A stretch of DNA of 9,239 nucleotides from Candidatus Gottesmanbacteria bacterium RIFCSPLOWO2_01_FULL_49_10 (GCA_001781025.1 MFJZ01000058.1:25316-34554), one strand, 5' to 3'. Shown: positions 1 to 7,764, counted from the first letter of the stretch. Translations and numbers: made by a program. The notes: generated by a model from the letters alone, not told the origin.

Positions 1-339
1 CGGATGATCTTTGTACCCCACATTTGTATGCGTCAATATCATCACATCAAAAGATAGCGTAACATCGTCCCCAAGAGTAATCCCCTCTGCCGTATCTAGG
101 GTCACGCCGTCACCCAGAAAACAATTCTTCCCAATGACCACACCGCGTAACCCCATTCGGTAGAGATTAATGAGGCGTATCCGCTCAATGACCGTTCCAG
201 CTCCTATGATCGCACCAAAAAGCCGAAGGAGGAAAACCCGAAGCGGTGAAATTCCCATAATGGCAAAGAGGTACTGCCAAAGGCTAAAAAACACGTACCG
301 TAGAGCTTTAGCAAGGCCTATTTCGTTAAATGCTCTCAT
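1..339 (-). CDS. Hexapeptide-repeat (left-handed beta-helix) acyltransferase, 3' part missing
   Basis: Only the first 113 codons lie in the window; the reading frame runs off the left edge without a stop. I translated it by hand from the ATG at 339. Residues 12-48 form a hydrophobic, basic N-terminal segment that ends in an LRLFGAIIGAG stretch, as in WcaF/isoleucine-patch sugar acyltransferases. Hexapeptide-type turns follow (VVIGKNCFLGDGVTLD at 67-82, ITLGDDVTLS at 87-96). They lead to ILTHTNVGYKDHP at 101-113, where His104 sits where the family usually places its active-site histidine. Members transfer an acetyl or other acyl group from acyl-CoA to a sugar hydroxyl or amine, usually as trimers. 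The start ATG overlaps the stop of the upstream glycosyltransferase (ATGA, 336-339) and has no Shine-Dalgarno, which suggests translational coupling. The acyl donor and the acceptor cannot be told from this fragment. Confidence 0.85.
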   Translation of the reverse strand, partial: MRAFNEIGLAKALRYVFFSLWQYLFAIMGISPLRVFLLRLFGAIIGAGTVIERIRLINLYRMGLRGVVIGKNCFLGDGVTLDTAEGITLGDDVTLSFDVMILTHTNVGYKDHP

Positions 340-1097
340 GGGTATGACACGACCGGAGAACTATGGGTGACTGCCAAATGTTTGCGAAATGCCAAAAGGT
401 TCAAAAAATAATGAATGGTATCGCGTATAAGATGAACAGAAGATTTCTTATCAAACCGACGAACAAAAAGAACCGGCGTTTCGATCACACGGAGCCCTTG
501 GTAGTATGCGAGGGCCATAATCTCTGTATCCCAAAACCATCCCTTATGAGTGGTCTTTGCCAAGACGGGGAGTATACACTTTCGGTCAAAAAATTTATAC
601 CCGGTCTCCGTATCTTTATACGGAATACCAAGCATCGATCGCACGAGCCATGAGTACCCACGGCTTAAAACGGACCGATGGAGTGACAGCAGCCCCTCGC
701 GATAGACACGGAGACCAATCACCACATCCGCCTGATTTCGGAGAATCATACGAACAAACCGCGGTATATATACCGGTGACACCTCAAGATCAATATCGAT
801 AAACCCAACGACACTCCCGCGGGCAAGGACGATGCCATCCCGAATAGCTTCCCCCCTTCCCTCATTGACTGCATGGTAAACGGCGCGAGAACGCGGAGTT
901 TTTTTCACGAGGGACGCAATAATCTCTTTTGTATGATCAAGACTGTTATCGTCTATAAAAATGAGCTCATAAGAAAAAACTGAGTCGTCCAGAACTGAGG
1001 CGATCTTACCCACGCTCTCCCGAAGGAAGCCTTCTTCGTTATAACACGCGATGACAAGAGATAGGTCGTAGCGTGAACCAGGAATATGTTTACGCAT
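336..1097 (-). CDS. GT2 family glycosyltransferase, dolichol/polyprenyl-phosphate sugar synthase type
   Basis: A 253-residue GT-A fold protein. Visible motifs are LSLVIACYNEE at 12-22 (nucleotide-binding strand), IDDNSLD at 48-54, NEGRGEAIRDGI at 78-89, and the DxD-like DIDLE at 101-105 for metal and nucleotide-sugar binding. ETGYKFFDR at 164-172 and WFWDTEI at 187-193 correspond to the DPM1-type acceptor-side motifs. I see no transmembrane helix after residue 220, so it is the short, soluble or peripheral DPM1-like form and not the GtrB/ArnC form with C-terminal helices. Known members transfer mannose, glucose or another sugar from GDP- or UDP-sugar to polyprenyl phosphate on the cytoplasmic face. 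The three GT-C-like proteins just upstream are the sort of enzymes that use such lipid-linked sugars. The ATG at 1097 is the only good start: an in-frame stop, which is the stop of the upstream gene, lies 13 codons before it. The sugar donor is unknown. Confidence 0.9.
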   Translation of the reverse strand: MRKHIPGSRYDLSLVIACYNEEGFLRESVGKIASVLDDSVFSYELIFIDDNSLDHTKEIIASLVKKTPRSRAVYHAVNEGRGEAIRDGIVLARGSVVGFIDIDLEVSPVYIPRFVRMILRNQADVVIGLRVYREGLLSLHRSVLSRGYSWLVRSMLGIPYKDTETGYKFFDRKCILPVLAKTTHKGWFWDTEIMALAYYQGLRVIETPVLFVRRFDKKSSVHLIRDTIHYFLNLLAFRKHLAVTHSSPVVSYP

Positions 1098-1110
1098 AGA
1101 ATATGGCGCT

Positions 1111-1119
1111 ATTTTATCA
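1111..1119 (-). promoter_or_regulatory. Possible extended -10 promoter element before the GT2 gene
   Basis: In the 36-base gap between the GT-C gene and the GT2 gene, the minus strand reads TGATAAAAT. This is TG plus one base plus TAAAAT, five of six matches to TATAAT, so it fits an extended -10. No good -35 is seen at 16-18 bases upstream. Transcription would start only a few bases before the ATG at 1097. It could let the last two genes be expressed apart from the membrane-protein genes, but the match may be chance in AT-rich spacer. Confidence 0.25.
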
Positions 1120-1133
1120 CAAGACAGAAGGGC

Positions 1134-3167
1134 TTAAAGCACAATAATTGCAACAACTGTCACGATAAGCGCAAACGCGCTTAGTATCAGTCCATACCAC
1201 ACATACTGCTGCGGCGTGTATTCGAGTGTTCCGGTCGCCTCATCCCCAATAGAAATGGGGAAACTATTGAGCCTGTCAGCTGTTGGTTGACTGCGCACCA
1301 CTTTCTGCCCACTGAGGCGAAGATGCCAATTCGGGTCATACGTTTCAGAAAAAATTAGCTTCATGGGTTTCTGCAAGCCCGTAATGGTAAGTGTGTATGT
1401 GGTCGGAAACGTCATACGCCAGGATAATTTTGCAGTCGTACTGTCTCCCTCTAACCACAAATGGTCTTTGTATTCCGGCGTTTCGTACACAGATATAGTA
1501 TTGTCCATTCCTACAATGGGAACCTTTCTCAGATATAAATTTGCATCCAGCGCGGCTTGAAATTGTTTCTGCACGTTTGCACTATATTTTCTGTCATCGA
1601 TAAAAATTTCCCCTTGGGAATCATATGGCAATATGACGTATTTTACTGACCATCTCGCCAGTCGCTTTGCAGTATCCGGAGAATCCATCCATGCAAGTAC
1701 CGCCGAAGGGCTCCCCGTTTCTAAAAGTGAACCCAGATCGACTGCAGGATGCATATACGTCGACAATCCATATCGCTGCACATGCGGTATCCACAATGTA
1801 CGGAAATATTCCGGTTGATTGATCACATCTTTGAGTACTTCATAATCGTACGGGACAGTATGGACGACAAATGTTCCGCTGAGTTGACCGCGTACAAATT
1901 GTCGAATTGTAGACAACCATAAAGCTAAAAACAAAACTGAAATGACCAATGTAGCCAGGGGAAGCCGTCTAAAAAAGATCTGTATATGTTTCAAGCTTAC
2001 CGGGATTAACACACTGTACGCGATGGCAATAAGAAGATAAAATTTTGTCGGGTCCCGAAATACATTAAATCCTGGCACGCGTTCAAACATCCAAAGATAT
2101 ACCTCGTCAAACGGCGGGTTGGCACCTTTGGAAAAAAATGCACCAAGTAAGCCAAGAAGTACGAAAAACGAAATATTTGGGTTTATTCGTGATTTTAATT
2201 CCTGGTTAATTCGTACAAACAAAAGCGATGCAAACGCCAGTATCGGCAGCAAGAGAAACTCCGGCTGTAAAAAGTAAACTTTACCGAATAAGTTTTCAGG
2301 CCAGTTGGGATGGAGCAGTGTAAGTGCGTGAGAAAAATCCGCAAAGCTGAAAAACTTTACAGACGCTATACTGCTATATGAAGCGCCCAAACTTTCAATA
2401 GGTTTTACCCTAAATAGTACAAGAGGGAGAATCCAAAACGCGTGCAGAAGGCCGGCGATGATAAACGGGATTCCCAAAAAATATACGTGCCGCCTATCAG
2501 CGGTTTTTTCATATACCATTACTACAGACCAGTAGGCCAGAATACCCAGAATGAGTACGTAGACGATTCGTGAATCAAACAGTATCATGAGCGCCAAAAC
2601 AACACCGGTCAACACACACTGTCTATACAAACGTCGCTCGGAGTTCTCAGGCAACGAGATAACCCGATACAGCCGTATATAGTGTGTCAACACAAGCGGC
2701 GCCAAAACATACGCCATCGCTACACCCATTTGTCCGCCGCCGGAAACCATGACGATATATGTGTTCGTAAGAAATATAATTGGTGTTAATAGCCAAAAAA
2801 CAGCTATCGTCGGAAAAACTAACCGAACGAGCGATAACGAAGAGTATGTCCCGATAAGCAAAAAAGGTATGAACCAAACAACTCGCTCATACCATGCCCA
2901 CGTGAGACCGGTCAGCGTATAAAATATTCGTGCCGTAATCAAGAAAAACGTTTCAAGACCCGCGATAAATACCCCATTGCCGCCTAATCCCCAGTGAAGC
3001 CAAAATACCCATGCTGTCGGCCAAATAAAAAAATTTGTTACTTCCTCTGGAAAATGAAATCCCCAATCACCCGCAGAAAGAGGGGCAAAACCCAACCATC
3101 CCCGGTACACCACAAAAAGTACCAAAATGAGGACACACGTACTCAGCACAACGTAAGCACGCTTCAT
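1134..3167 (-). CDS. Large GT-C-like membrane protein with C-terminal extracytoplasmic domain (YfhO/AftD-like)
   Basis: 677 residues, by eye about 12-13 membrane helices: one at 3-21, many between about 63 and 421, and a last one at 655-677. The first loop carries GDW at 33-35; an acidic residue in this loop is the usual catalytic or metal site of GT-C enzymes. Residues 363-375 (RVPGFNVFRDPTK and neighbours) resemble the FR-[DE]-P-x-K-F signature I know from YfhO-like and AftD/DUF3367-like membrane glycosyltransferases. A soluble region of about 230 residues (422-652) follows. Its end (SETYDPNWHLRLSG, 607-620) looks like the beta-sandwich segment of YfhO proteins, which normally reads close to YxPGWxxxxxG. 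The likely role is moving a sugar from a polyprenyl-phosphate donor to a polymer, lipid or protein outside the membrane. The donor and acceptor are unknown, and a non-enzymatic role cannot be excluded. Its stop and the next gene's start are in the same frame. Confidence 0.75.
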   Translation of the reverse strand: MKRAYVVLSTCVLILVLFVVYRGWLGFAPLSAGDWGFHFPEEVTNFFIWPTAWVFWLHWGLGGNGVFIAGLETFFLITARIFYTLTGLTWAWYERVVWFIPFLLIGTYSSLSLVRLVFPTIAVFWLLTPIIFLTNTYIVMVSGGGQMGVAMAYVLAPLVLTHYIRLYRVISLPENSERRLYRQCVLTGVVLALMILFDSRIVYVLILGILAYWSVVMVYEKTADRRHVYFLGIPFIIAGLLHAFWILPLVLFRVKPIESLGASYSSIASVKFFSFADFSHALTLLHPNWPENLFGKVYFLQPEFLLLPILAFASLLFVRINQELKSRINPNISFFVLLGLLGAFFSKGANPPFDEVYLWMFERVPGFNVFRDPTKFYLLIAIAYSVLIPVSLKHIQIFFRRLPLATLVISVLFLALWLSTIRQFVRGQLSGTFVVHTVPYDYEVLKDVINQPEYFRTLWIPHVQRYGLSTYMHPAVDLGSLLETGSPSAVLAWMDSPDTAKRLARWSVKYVILPYDSQGEIFIDDRKYSANVQKQFQAALDANLYLRKVPIVGMDNTISVYETPEYKDHLWLEGDSTTAKLSWRMTFPTTYTLTITGLQKPMKLIFSETYDPNWHLRLSGQKVVRSQPTADRLNSFPISIGDEATGTLEYTPQQYVWYGLILSAFALIVTVVAIIVL

Positions 3168-3169
3168 AT

Positions 3170-3175
3170 CTACCT
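3170..3175 (-). promoter_or_regulatory. Weak ribosome binding site for the 1134-3167 gene
   Basis: The minus strand reads AGGTAG, with AGG 5 bases before the ATG at 3167, inside the 16-base gap after the upstream gene. It is the only start in this window with a Shine-Dalgarno-like core at a normal distance, and it supports the chosen start codon. Confidence 0.35.
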
Positions 3176-3183
3176 ATTTTTTG

Positions 3184-4863
3184 TCATTTAAGCACTCCGC
3201 TTAATGTTGCCAATTGTTCCCTCACAGAATCAGTTATATCTATCATCTTCTGTGTAGCGCTACTATACTGATAACCGTACACAATAGCAGGCAAAATTTT
3301 CCTTTTTTTAACTTCCTCGCCGAGTTTGTCCAAATGTTCAAAATATCCAAAACTCCCTCCTTCAGTCTCTCTAAATCCTTCCTCTCCCAAATCCCACAAA
3401 AAATTAGACGCCAAAAAGCTTTTCGGAATCCTTCCGCTATCGTAATACCATACTTCTAAAATGTATCCCAATCCGTTCTGAAAAGGATAGGTTATTTCGC
3501 CCAAATATTTTTTATCACTGGTTATATAAAATACTGTCTGATCATTCATGATTGGGTGCATTCGCGTAATCTCGCGGAGAAAAGTTTTACGTTCATTGGC
3601 GTATTGTATTTGTAGATCCAAATCTTTTTGTATTGCTTGTACGTGATGAAACAAGTACAAACCTATGATAATTATAAAAAAAATCCCCACCACCTTGAAC
3701 ATTCGTTTGTAAAGCCAGGTAACCATATATCCGAGCAAGAGCGCCGCTCCTGTAACTCCAACGTAATAATAACGGGGAGACAGATATGAAAAGTCTCTGT
3801 GGAGAACTACGTAGGGCAAAAAGCTCAACACAGCCAGTAGGATCCCTAAACTTACCGTTTTTCGTGCGCGAGTATCTTGTTTTTCCACGAGTAGCATAAA
3901 ACCTACGACAAATAATACAAACATGGTACCTATAAGAGAAATGGCATCCGCAACTGGACCCTGTCCGGCCAAATCAAACAACGGAGAGCCGACAAAGTAT
4001 GTATATTCAGAACGGACAATTCGCGGGACAAACGCATATATGTCCAGGGGCGGCACAAACATCTGAAAGAAAGATGTAAGCGGATAGACAATGCTATGGT
4101 AAATAACGGGGAAAATAAGCCCTCCCCCTTGACTACCAACAAAACCCGCAGCTGCCGCCGGAGCAAACAACAGCTCTGCAATGCGAAAAATAAACAGTCC
4201 CCCGCCGTATAATAAAAGTGAAGCATTTGCGATTACACCATCTTTAATTTTCCTGCCATTCCCCCATAAAAAATAAAGCATTGGGTACAAAAAAAATATA
4301 AACAATCCAGTCTCCTTAATAAATAAAGAAAGGATTCCAACAATAAACGAGAGATTACGCTTCCGCACGTCTTTTGTCTCAAGAAAATCGATATACCAAA
4401 AAAGAGAGATAAGGAGTAACGTCGTGGCCGGCACAGTAATGACAGCAGATGCCCAGGCAACTGCCTGACTCCCTACGCTATTCACTGCGAAAAATATTGC
4501 GGCTATCCAACCGGCAAGAGTACTTCCCTTGAGTTTCTTTACGAGATGATAAACGAGCCAGGAATTTAACGCATGACACAACACGGCAAATAAAAAAACT
4601 GGTGTGAGATTGAACTGGAATATCCCGAAGAATATGAGATAGAATACTCTGGCAAGAATCCTTCCCTCAGCAAAAAAAATTTGAAGAGCAGATAAATCAT
4701 TAATAACTTTGCTCCAACCTCCAGTAGTTAAATACCCGAGTGTTTGCCATTCGTCCTGCTGATAAAAAGTTAAAAAGACGCCGTGATACGTAATGAATAC
4801 TATGATCGAAAGAGTAAGAAAAATCAGTGGATGGGCATTTGTATTTTTGTCGAATAGTTTCAT
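3184..4863 (-). CDS. GT-C-like polytopic membrane glycosyltransferase
   Basis: 559 residues with about 11-12 membrane helices up to about residue 408, then a soluble tail of about 150 residues. The first outer loop has QQDEW at 35-39, an acidic pair in the place of the GT-C catalytic or metal motif, followed by GR at 67-68. FIKETGLF at 181-188 and SPRYYYVG at 362-369 match patterns common in bacterial PMT/GT39- and RgtA-D-like proteins. By family, such enzymes take a sugar from a polyprenyl-phosphate carrier and add it outside the cytoplasm. Substrates cannot be read from the sequence. The gene begins 7 bases after the stop of the 4871-6493 gene, with no Shine-Dalgarno in CACATAA, so it is probably coupled to it. 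It ends in TGA 16 bases before the next gene. Gene order and spacing place it in the middle of a three-gene GT-C set. Confidence 0.75.
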   Translation of the reverse strand: MKLFDKNTNAHPLIFLTLSIIVFITYHGVFLTFYQQDEWQTLGYLTTGGWSKVINDLSALQIFFAEGRILARVFYLIFFGIFQFNLTPVFLFAVLCHALNSWLVYHLVKKLKGSTLAGWIAAIFFAVNSVGSQAVAWASAVITVPATTLLLISLFWYIDFLETKDVRKRNLSFIVGILSLFIKETGLFIFFLYPMLYFLWGNGRKIKDGVIANASLLLYGGGLFIFRIAELLFAPAAAAGFVGSQGGGLIFPVIYHSIVYPLTSFFQMFVPPLDIYAFVPRIVRSEYTYFVGSPLFDLAGQGPVADAISLIGTMFVLFVVGFMLLVEKQDTRARKTVSLGILLAVLSFLPYVVLHRDFSYLSPRYYYVGVTGAALLLGYMVTWLYKRMFKVVGIFFIIIIGLYLFHHVQAIQKDLDLQIQYANERKTFLREITRMHPIMNDQTVFYITSDKKYLGEITYPFQNGLGYILEVWYYDSGRIPKSFLASNFLWDLGEEGFRETEGGSFGYFEHLDKLGEEVKKRKILPAIVYGYQYSSATQKMIDITDSVREQLATLSGVLK

Positions 4864-4870
4864 TTATGTG

Positions 4871-6493
4871 TTAGCGGACCCAGATTTCTATCTCATCATT
4901 ACGATAGGCTGTAATCCATTTTTTTATTCCGGCGTACCGATAACGGGTTTTTACTAAATCCCTCACGTATCCACTGTACATCAAATTATTAACTCCATTA
5001 GTATATGGAACCAGATATGTCAAAATGTCAAATTCCTTATTATTCACTTTCTTTTCAAAATCTTTTATTGACTCCTTATAAATCTTATCTGCAATGTTGG
5101 ATTGCCTGCTGCCATTCTTTGGTATACCTTGAGGAAAATATTCCGCGTCTCCGGCATCATAGACAGGCATACCGCGGGTATATACATAATAAGAAAATGA
5201 TGGCAAGGGAAAAATCGAAGTATATGTATTTAAATATTGTTCCCATTCTTTTCTATTTTTGTTTATCGCCTGCACATCGACCGTGAAATTTGTTTTTATT
5301 AATAATACGAAAATGCTGACTACTAAAAATGCGACAAGTACAATACTTCGATTATTCCGCCAATACGCAACTGCGATAAGTATCATAAATGGAGTGATGA
5401 GCTGGTTATAATAGGTCAGATAGGCTCCAGCATTCCCTCCCATTCTTCCGATGATAATTATCCATGAGACTAAAAGGCAAATAATAAAATACGCCGGCGG
5501 GTAATGCGCTATATTTTTTTTCCTTTGGATAAAAGCGGTAAGTGTTGCTGACACCGCAATGAAACTTGTAATAAATAATGCAAAATCTCTGACGATAAAA
5601 TCTTTAGTTTGCAGCTGAAGATGCCACCCTAGATTAGAAATGTAATTATTGGGAATAATAAGAGTATTAAAAAAATAAAAATCGTATTTCCAATTAACCC
5701 AAAGCGCTACAAGTCCAAACAGAATTATCCATGATACCGCGAATACAAACGCTTTTTTTATGTGCCGGCACACCAGAAGATATGCTCCTACATATACCAC
5801 GCCGAGAACAAAATAAGGTTTCGTATAAAATGCCATAATGCTTGCAACGATGCTTGCAATAAGACTGAGATATGAAAAATTCAAAAACCAAGGTACAAAA
5901 ACAGTGACAAAAAACAAAAATAATCCCATGGAATCGGGACGGGGCCCGTTTTCAACCTGACTGAAGGCTGCATAATGATAGAGTATGAGAATTCCTAAAA
6001 AAGAAGTCAGCCAATCACCCCCGATCTTACGTGCTATTTTGTAGAGCCACGCAAAACAGAGAAACATAAACAGCGCGCTGACGATGCGGTGCAGGACATA
6101 TGAAGATCCGGAAAATTTTGCGATCGCGGCAACGACATAATTATAGAGCATACCGTAGTCCTGGGTGTACGCGGGCATTGAAGAGGCGGTAAATATTGGT
6201 TTATTATCCAGTATTCTTTGCGTAAAAAGCACTTGCTTATCTTCACGATAATCTTGAGGTGCATTGAGATTAATTATGGCACTGTGATAACTAAACGTGC
6301 GTACAAAAAAAAGCATCCCAATGCAAAAGGCGATGATACGGAATATTTTAAACCCCCAATACCAAAACAGCTTCTTTTTTACGGAAATTTGAACGGTATG
6401 AATGAAAGAGCGGACAATTCGCACCTTTTTTTCCAAGTATTTGAATCCAGTATTTTTTTGTAATAATTGCTTCAATTTTCCGTATCTCTGCAT
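4871..6493 (-). CDS. GT-C-like membrane glycosyltransferase (GT39/ArnT-like)
   Basis: 540 residues. A basic cytoplasmic segment of about 45 residues comes first, then about 11-12 membrane helices (46-400), then a soluble tail of about 140 residues. The first outer loop holds QDYRED at 80-85, with acidic residues typical of GT-C active sites, and YTQDYGMLYNYVV at 109-121. NGPRPDSMGLFLFF at 182-195 and FYTKPYF at 222-228 resemble the RPD and TKQ-type motifs of GT39/RgtA-D-like enzymes. The expected role is sugar transfer from a polyprenyl-phosphate donor on the outer face of the membrane. The start is well fixed: an in-frame TAA lies nine codons upstream of the ATG and no other common start codon falls between. 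It heads the minus-strand run, and a promoter-like signal sits just before it. Base composition is AT-rich: 13 of 60 bases are G or C at 5641-5700, against 31 of 60 at 2701-2760. Confidence 0.78.
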   Translation of the reverse strand: MQRYGKLKQLLQKNTGFKYLEKKVRIVRSFIHTVQISVKKKLFWYWGFKIFRIIAFCIGMLFFVRTFSYHSAIINLNAPQDYREDKQVLFTQRILDNKPIFTASSMPAYTQDYGMLYNYVVAAIAKFSGSSYVLHRIVSALFMFLCFAWLYKIARKIGGDWLTSFLGILILYHYAAFSQVENGPRPDSMGLFLFFVTVFVPWFLNFSYLSLIASIVASIMAFYTKPYFVLGVVYVGAYLLVCRHIKKAFVFAVSWIILFGLVALWVNWKYDFYFFNTLIIPNNYISNLGWHLQLQTKDFIVRDFALFITSFIAVSATLTAFIQRKKNIAHYPPAYFIICLLVSWIIIIGRMGGNAGAYLTYYNQLITPFMILIAVAYWRNNRSIVLVAFLVVSIFVLLIKTNFTVDVQAINKNRKEWEQYLNTYTSIFPLPSFSYYVYTRGMPVYDAGDAEYFPQGIPKNGSRQSNIADKIYKESIKDFEKKVNNKEFDILTYLVPYTNGVNNLMYSGYVRDLVKTRYRYAGIKKWITAYRNDEIEIWVR

Positions 6494-6503
6494 AATTTCT
6501 TCG

Positions 6504-6533
6504 ATCTTAGCATACTTTTAATAGAAGTTACAA
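6504..6533 (-). promoter_or_regulatory. Putative promoter for the GT-C gene run
   Basis: On the minus strand, TTGTAA (6533-6528) is followed after 18 bases by TAAGAT (6509-6504), with TG one base before the hexamer (6512-6511). This makes an extended -10. The hexamers match the consensus at four of six positions each. It lies about 10 bases before the ATG at 6493, so the leader would be only a few bases long. Its -35 overlaps that of the opposite promoter. Confidence 0.4.
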
Positions 6534-6554
6534 AGACGTGGCAAGATATATATT
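6527..6554 (+). promoter_or_regulatory. Putative promoter for the plus-strand glycosyltransferase
   Basis: GTTACA (6527-6532, four of six matches to TTGACA) and TATATT (6549-6554, five of six matches to TATAAT) are 16 bases apart. Transcription would start near 6561, about 10 bases before the ATG at 6571, with no Shine-Dalgarno. This stretch and the minus-strand promoter account for most of the 77-base divergent gap. Confidence 0.35.
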
Positions 6555-6570
6555 CCTTTTCTTGAAATGA

Positions 6571-7764
6571 ATGGATAAATTAGCTATTATCGACCAAATG
6601 CAGTTATCAAAAAACTCAAGCGTTCTTATTCTTTCACATTTTGCTAAACGCGCAGAAGCCGGAGGGGGACCTCCCCAGGATATAAGAGATTATCTTATAC
6701 CAAAAGTAAACAAACTCTATTATATTGAGCATCCTTTTCTCTACTCGGACGACCATAGATCTTCGCTGACAATCTATGAAGATGGAATGGTAAAAAACCT
6801 GATGTTTACTCCCCAAATATTCGGTCCGGGAATTACTATTTACATTATCCAGATCATTATTACGTGGTATTTTCTTTTACTCACTAAAACTAAATTTGAT
6901 CTGTGTGTCGCTCTGGACAACTTAAATACCTTTACCGTTTTACCTTTAAGGAAATTTGGTCTGATAAAGAAACTTGTTTTTTACACAATTGACTACATGC
7001 CTAAGAGATTTGAGAACAAAACATTAAACAATATTTACCACTTGATTGACAGAATTGCCTGTTATCATTCCGATAATATCTGGATCTTATCGGAAAGAAT
7101 GATTAAAGCAAGAAAACAAAACAACGTGGATATCAAGAGGAGCGCACCTAGTATACTTTTACCGATGGGAGCAAATCTGTCCGAAATTAAAATTCTACCC
7201 GGTAAAAAAATACACCGGCATGATATAGTTTACGTGGGTTATCTTACGGAAAAACAGGGTGTCCAACTTGTTCTGAAATCATTACCAAAAATAATCTCTA
7301 AAATCCCGGATTTGAAATTTATTATTATTGGTCAGGGAGAATATGAACAAAAACTTAGAGAATTATCTAATAATTTAAATATTAACGATCACGTAATTTT
7401 TAAAGGATTTGTCGATAATCATAAACAGGTAAATAATATTCTTTGTAAATCTGCAATAGGGGTTGCTCCGTATCCTCCGATATTAAATAACTATACTTTT
7501 TATACCGATCCCGGAAAACCGAAACTTTATTTGGGATGTGGTTTGCCCGTGGTGATAACCGATCTTCCGGCAATCGCCCATGTTATACAATCCGCGCATG
7601 CCGGCCTGATTGTTGATTATACGGTAAATAGCATTGCCGAAGCTTTGGTTACGTTGCTTTCCGACGACAGACTATACAACATGTTTAGAAAAAACGCTAT
7701 TGAGCTCTCCAAGCAATATGATACAAATAGTCTTATAAGCGAGGCCTTTGGCAAAATAAATTAA
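6571..7764 (+). CDS. GT4-like (GT-B fold) glycosyltransferase
   Basis: 397 residues and the only plus-strand gene. The N-terminal domain starts with VLILSHF at 18-24 and a GGGPP loop at 31-35. A hydrophobic stretch at 88-104 may lie against the membrane. The C-terminal Rossmann domain shows IVYVGYLTEKQGVQLVLKSL (219-238), DLKFIIIGQGEYEQKL (247-262), HVIFKGFV (274-281) and PKLYLGCGLPVVITDLP (317-333), all typical of GT4 donor-binding halves. By family it moves a sugar from a nucleotide donor to an acceptor in the cytoplasm. The usual E-x7-E motif is not seen: Leu319 stands where I expect the second glutamate. An in-frame TGA directly precedes the ATG, so translation cannot begin earlier; Met10 is a second option. 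The gene is AT-rich (13 and 14 G+C in the 60-base stretches from 7321 and 7381). It stops one base from the oppositely directed rfbH stop. Confidence 0.85.
   Translation: MDKLAIIDQMQLSKNSSVLILSHFAKRAEAGGGPPQDIRDYLIPKVNKLYYIEHPFLYSDDHRSSLTIYEDGMVKNLMFTPQIFGPGITIYIIQIIITWYFLLLTKTKFDLCVALDNLNTFTVLPLRKFGLIKKLVFYTIDYMPKRFENKTLNNIYHLIDRIACYHSDNIWILSERMIKARKQNNVDIKRSAPSILLPMGANLSEIKILPGKKIHRHDIVYVGYLTEKQGVQLVLKSLPKIISKIPDLKFIIIGQGEYEQKLRELSNNLNINDHVIFKGFVDNHKQVNNILCKSAIGVAPYPPILNNYTFYTDPGKPKLYLGCGLPVVITDLPAIAHVIQSAHAGLIVDYTVNSIAEALVTLLSDDRLYNMFRKNAIELSKQYDTNSLISEAFGKIN

Noticed and set aside
363..802. Open frames on the plus strand opposite the GT2 gene
   Set aside because: They are antisense to a clear GT2 protein with all motifs in order, and their products show no recognisable domain or membrane pattern.
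2994..3459. Plus-strand open frames across the 3168-3183 gap
   Set aside because: They mostly lie antisense to the two membrane-protein genes, have unremarkable composition and no ribosome binding site or promoter.
6661..6674. Perfect 5-base inverted repeat GGAGG-GGGA-CCTCC that also looks like a strong Shine-Dalgarno
   Set aside because: It lies inside the GT4 gene and encodes the conserved-looking Gly-Gly-Gly-Pro-Pro loop, and no start codon follows at a suitable distance. Codon content explains it.
7745..7760. GCC-TTT-GGC mini-hairpin near the convergent stops as a terminator
   Set aside because: The stem is only three base pairs and no T tract follows on either strand.
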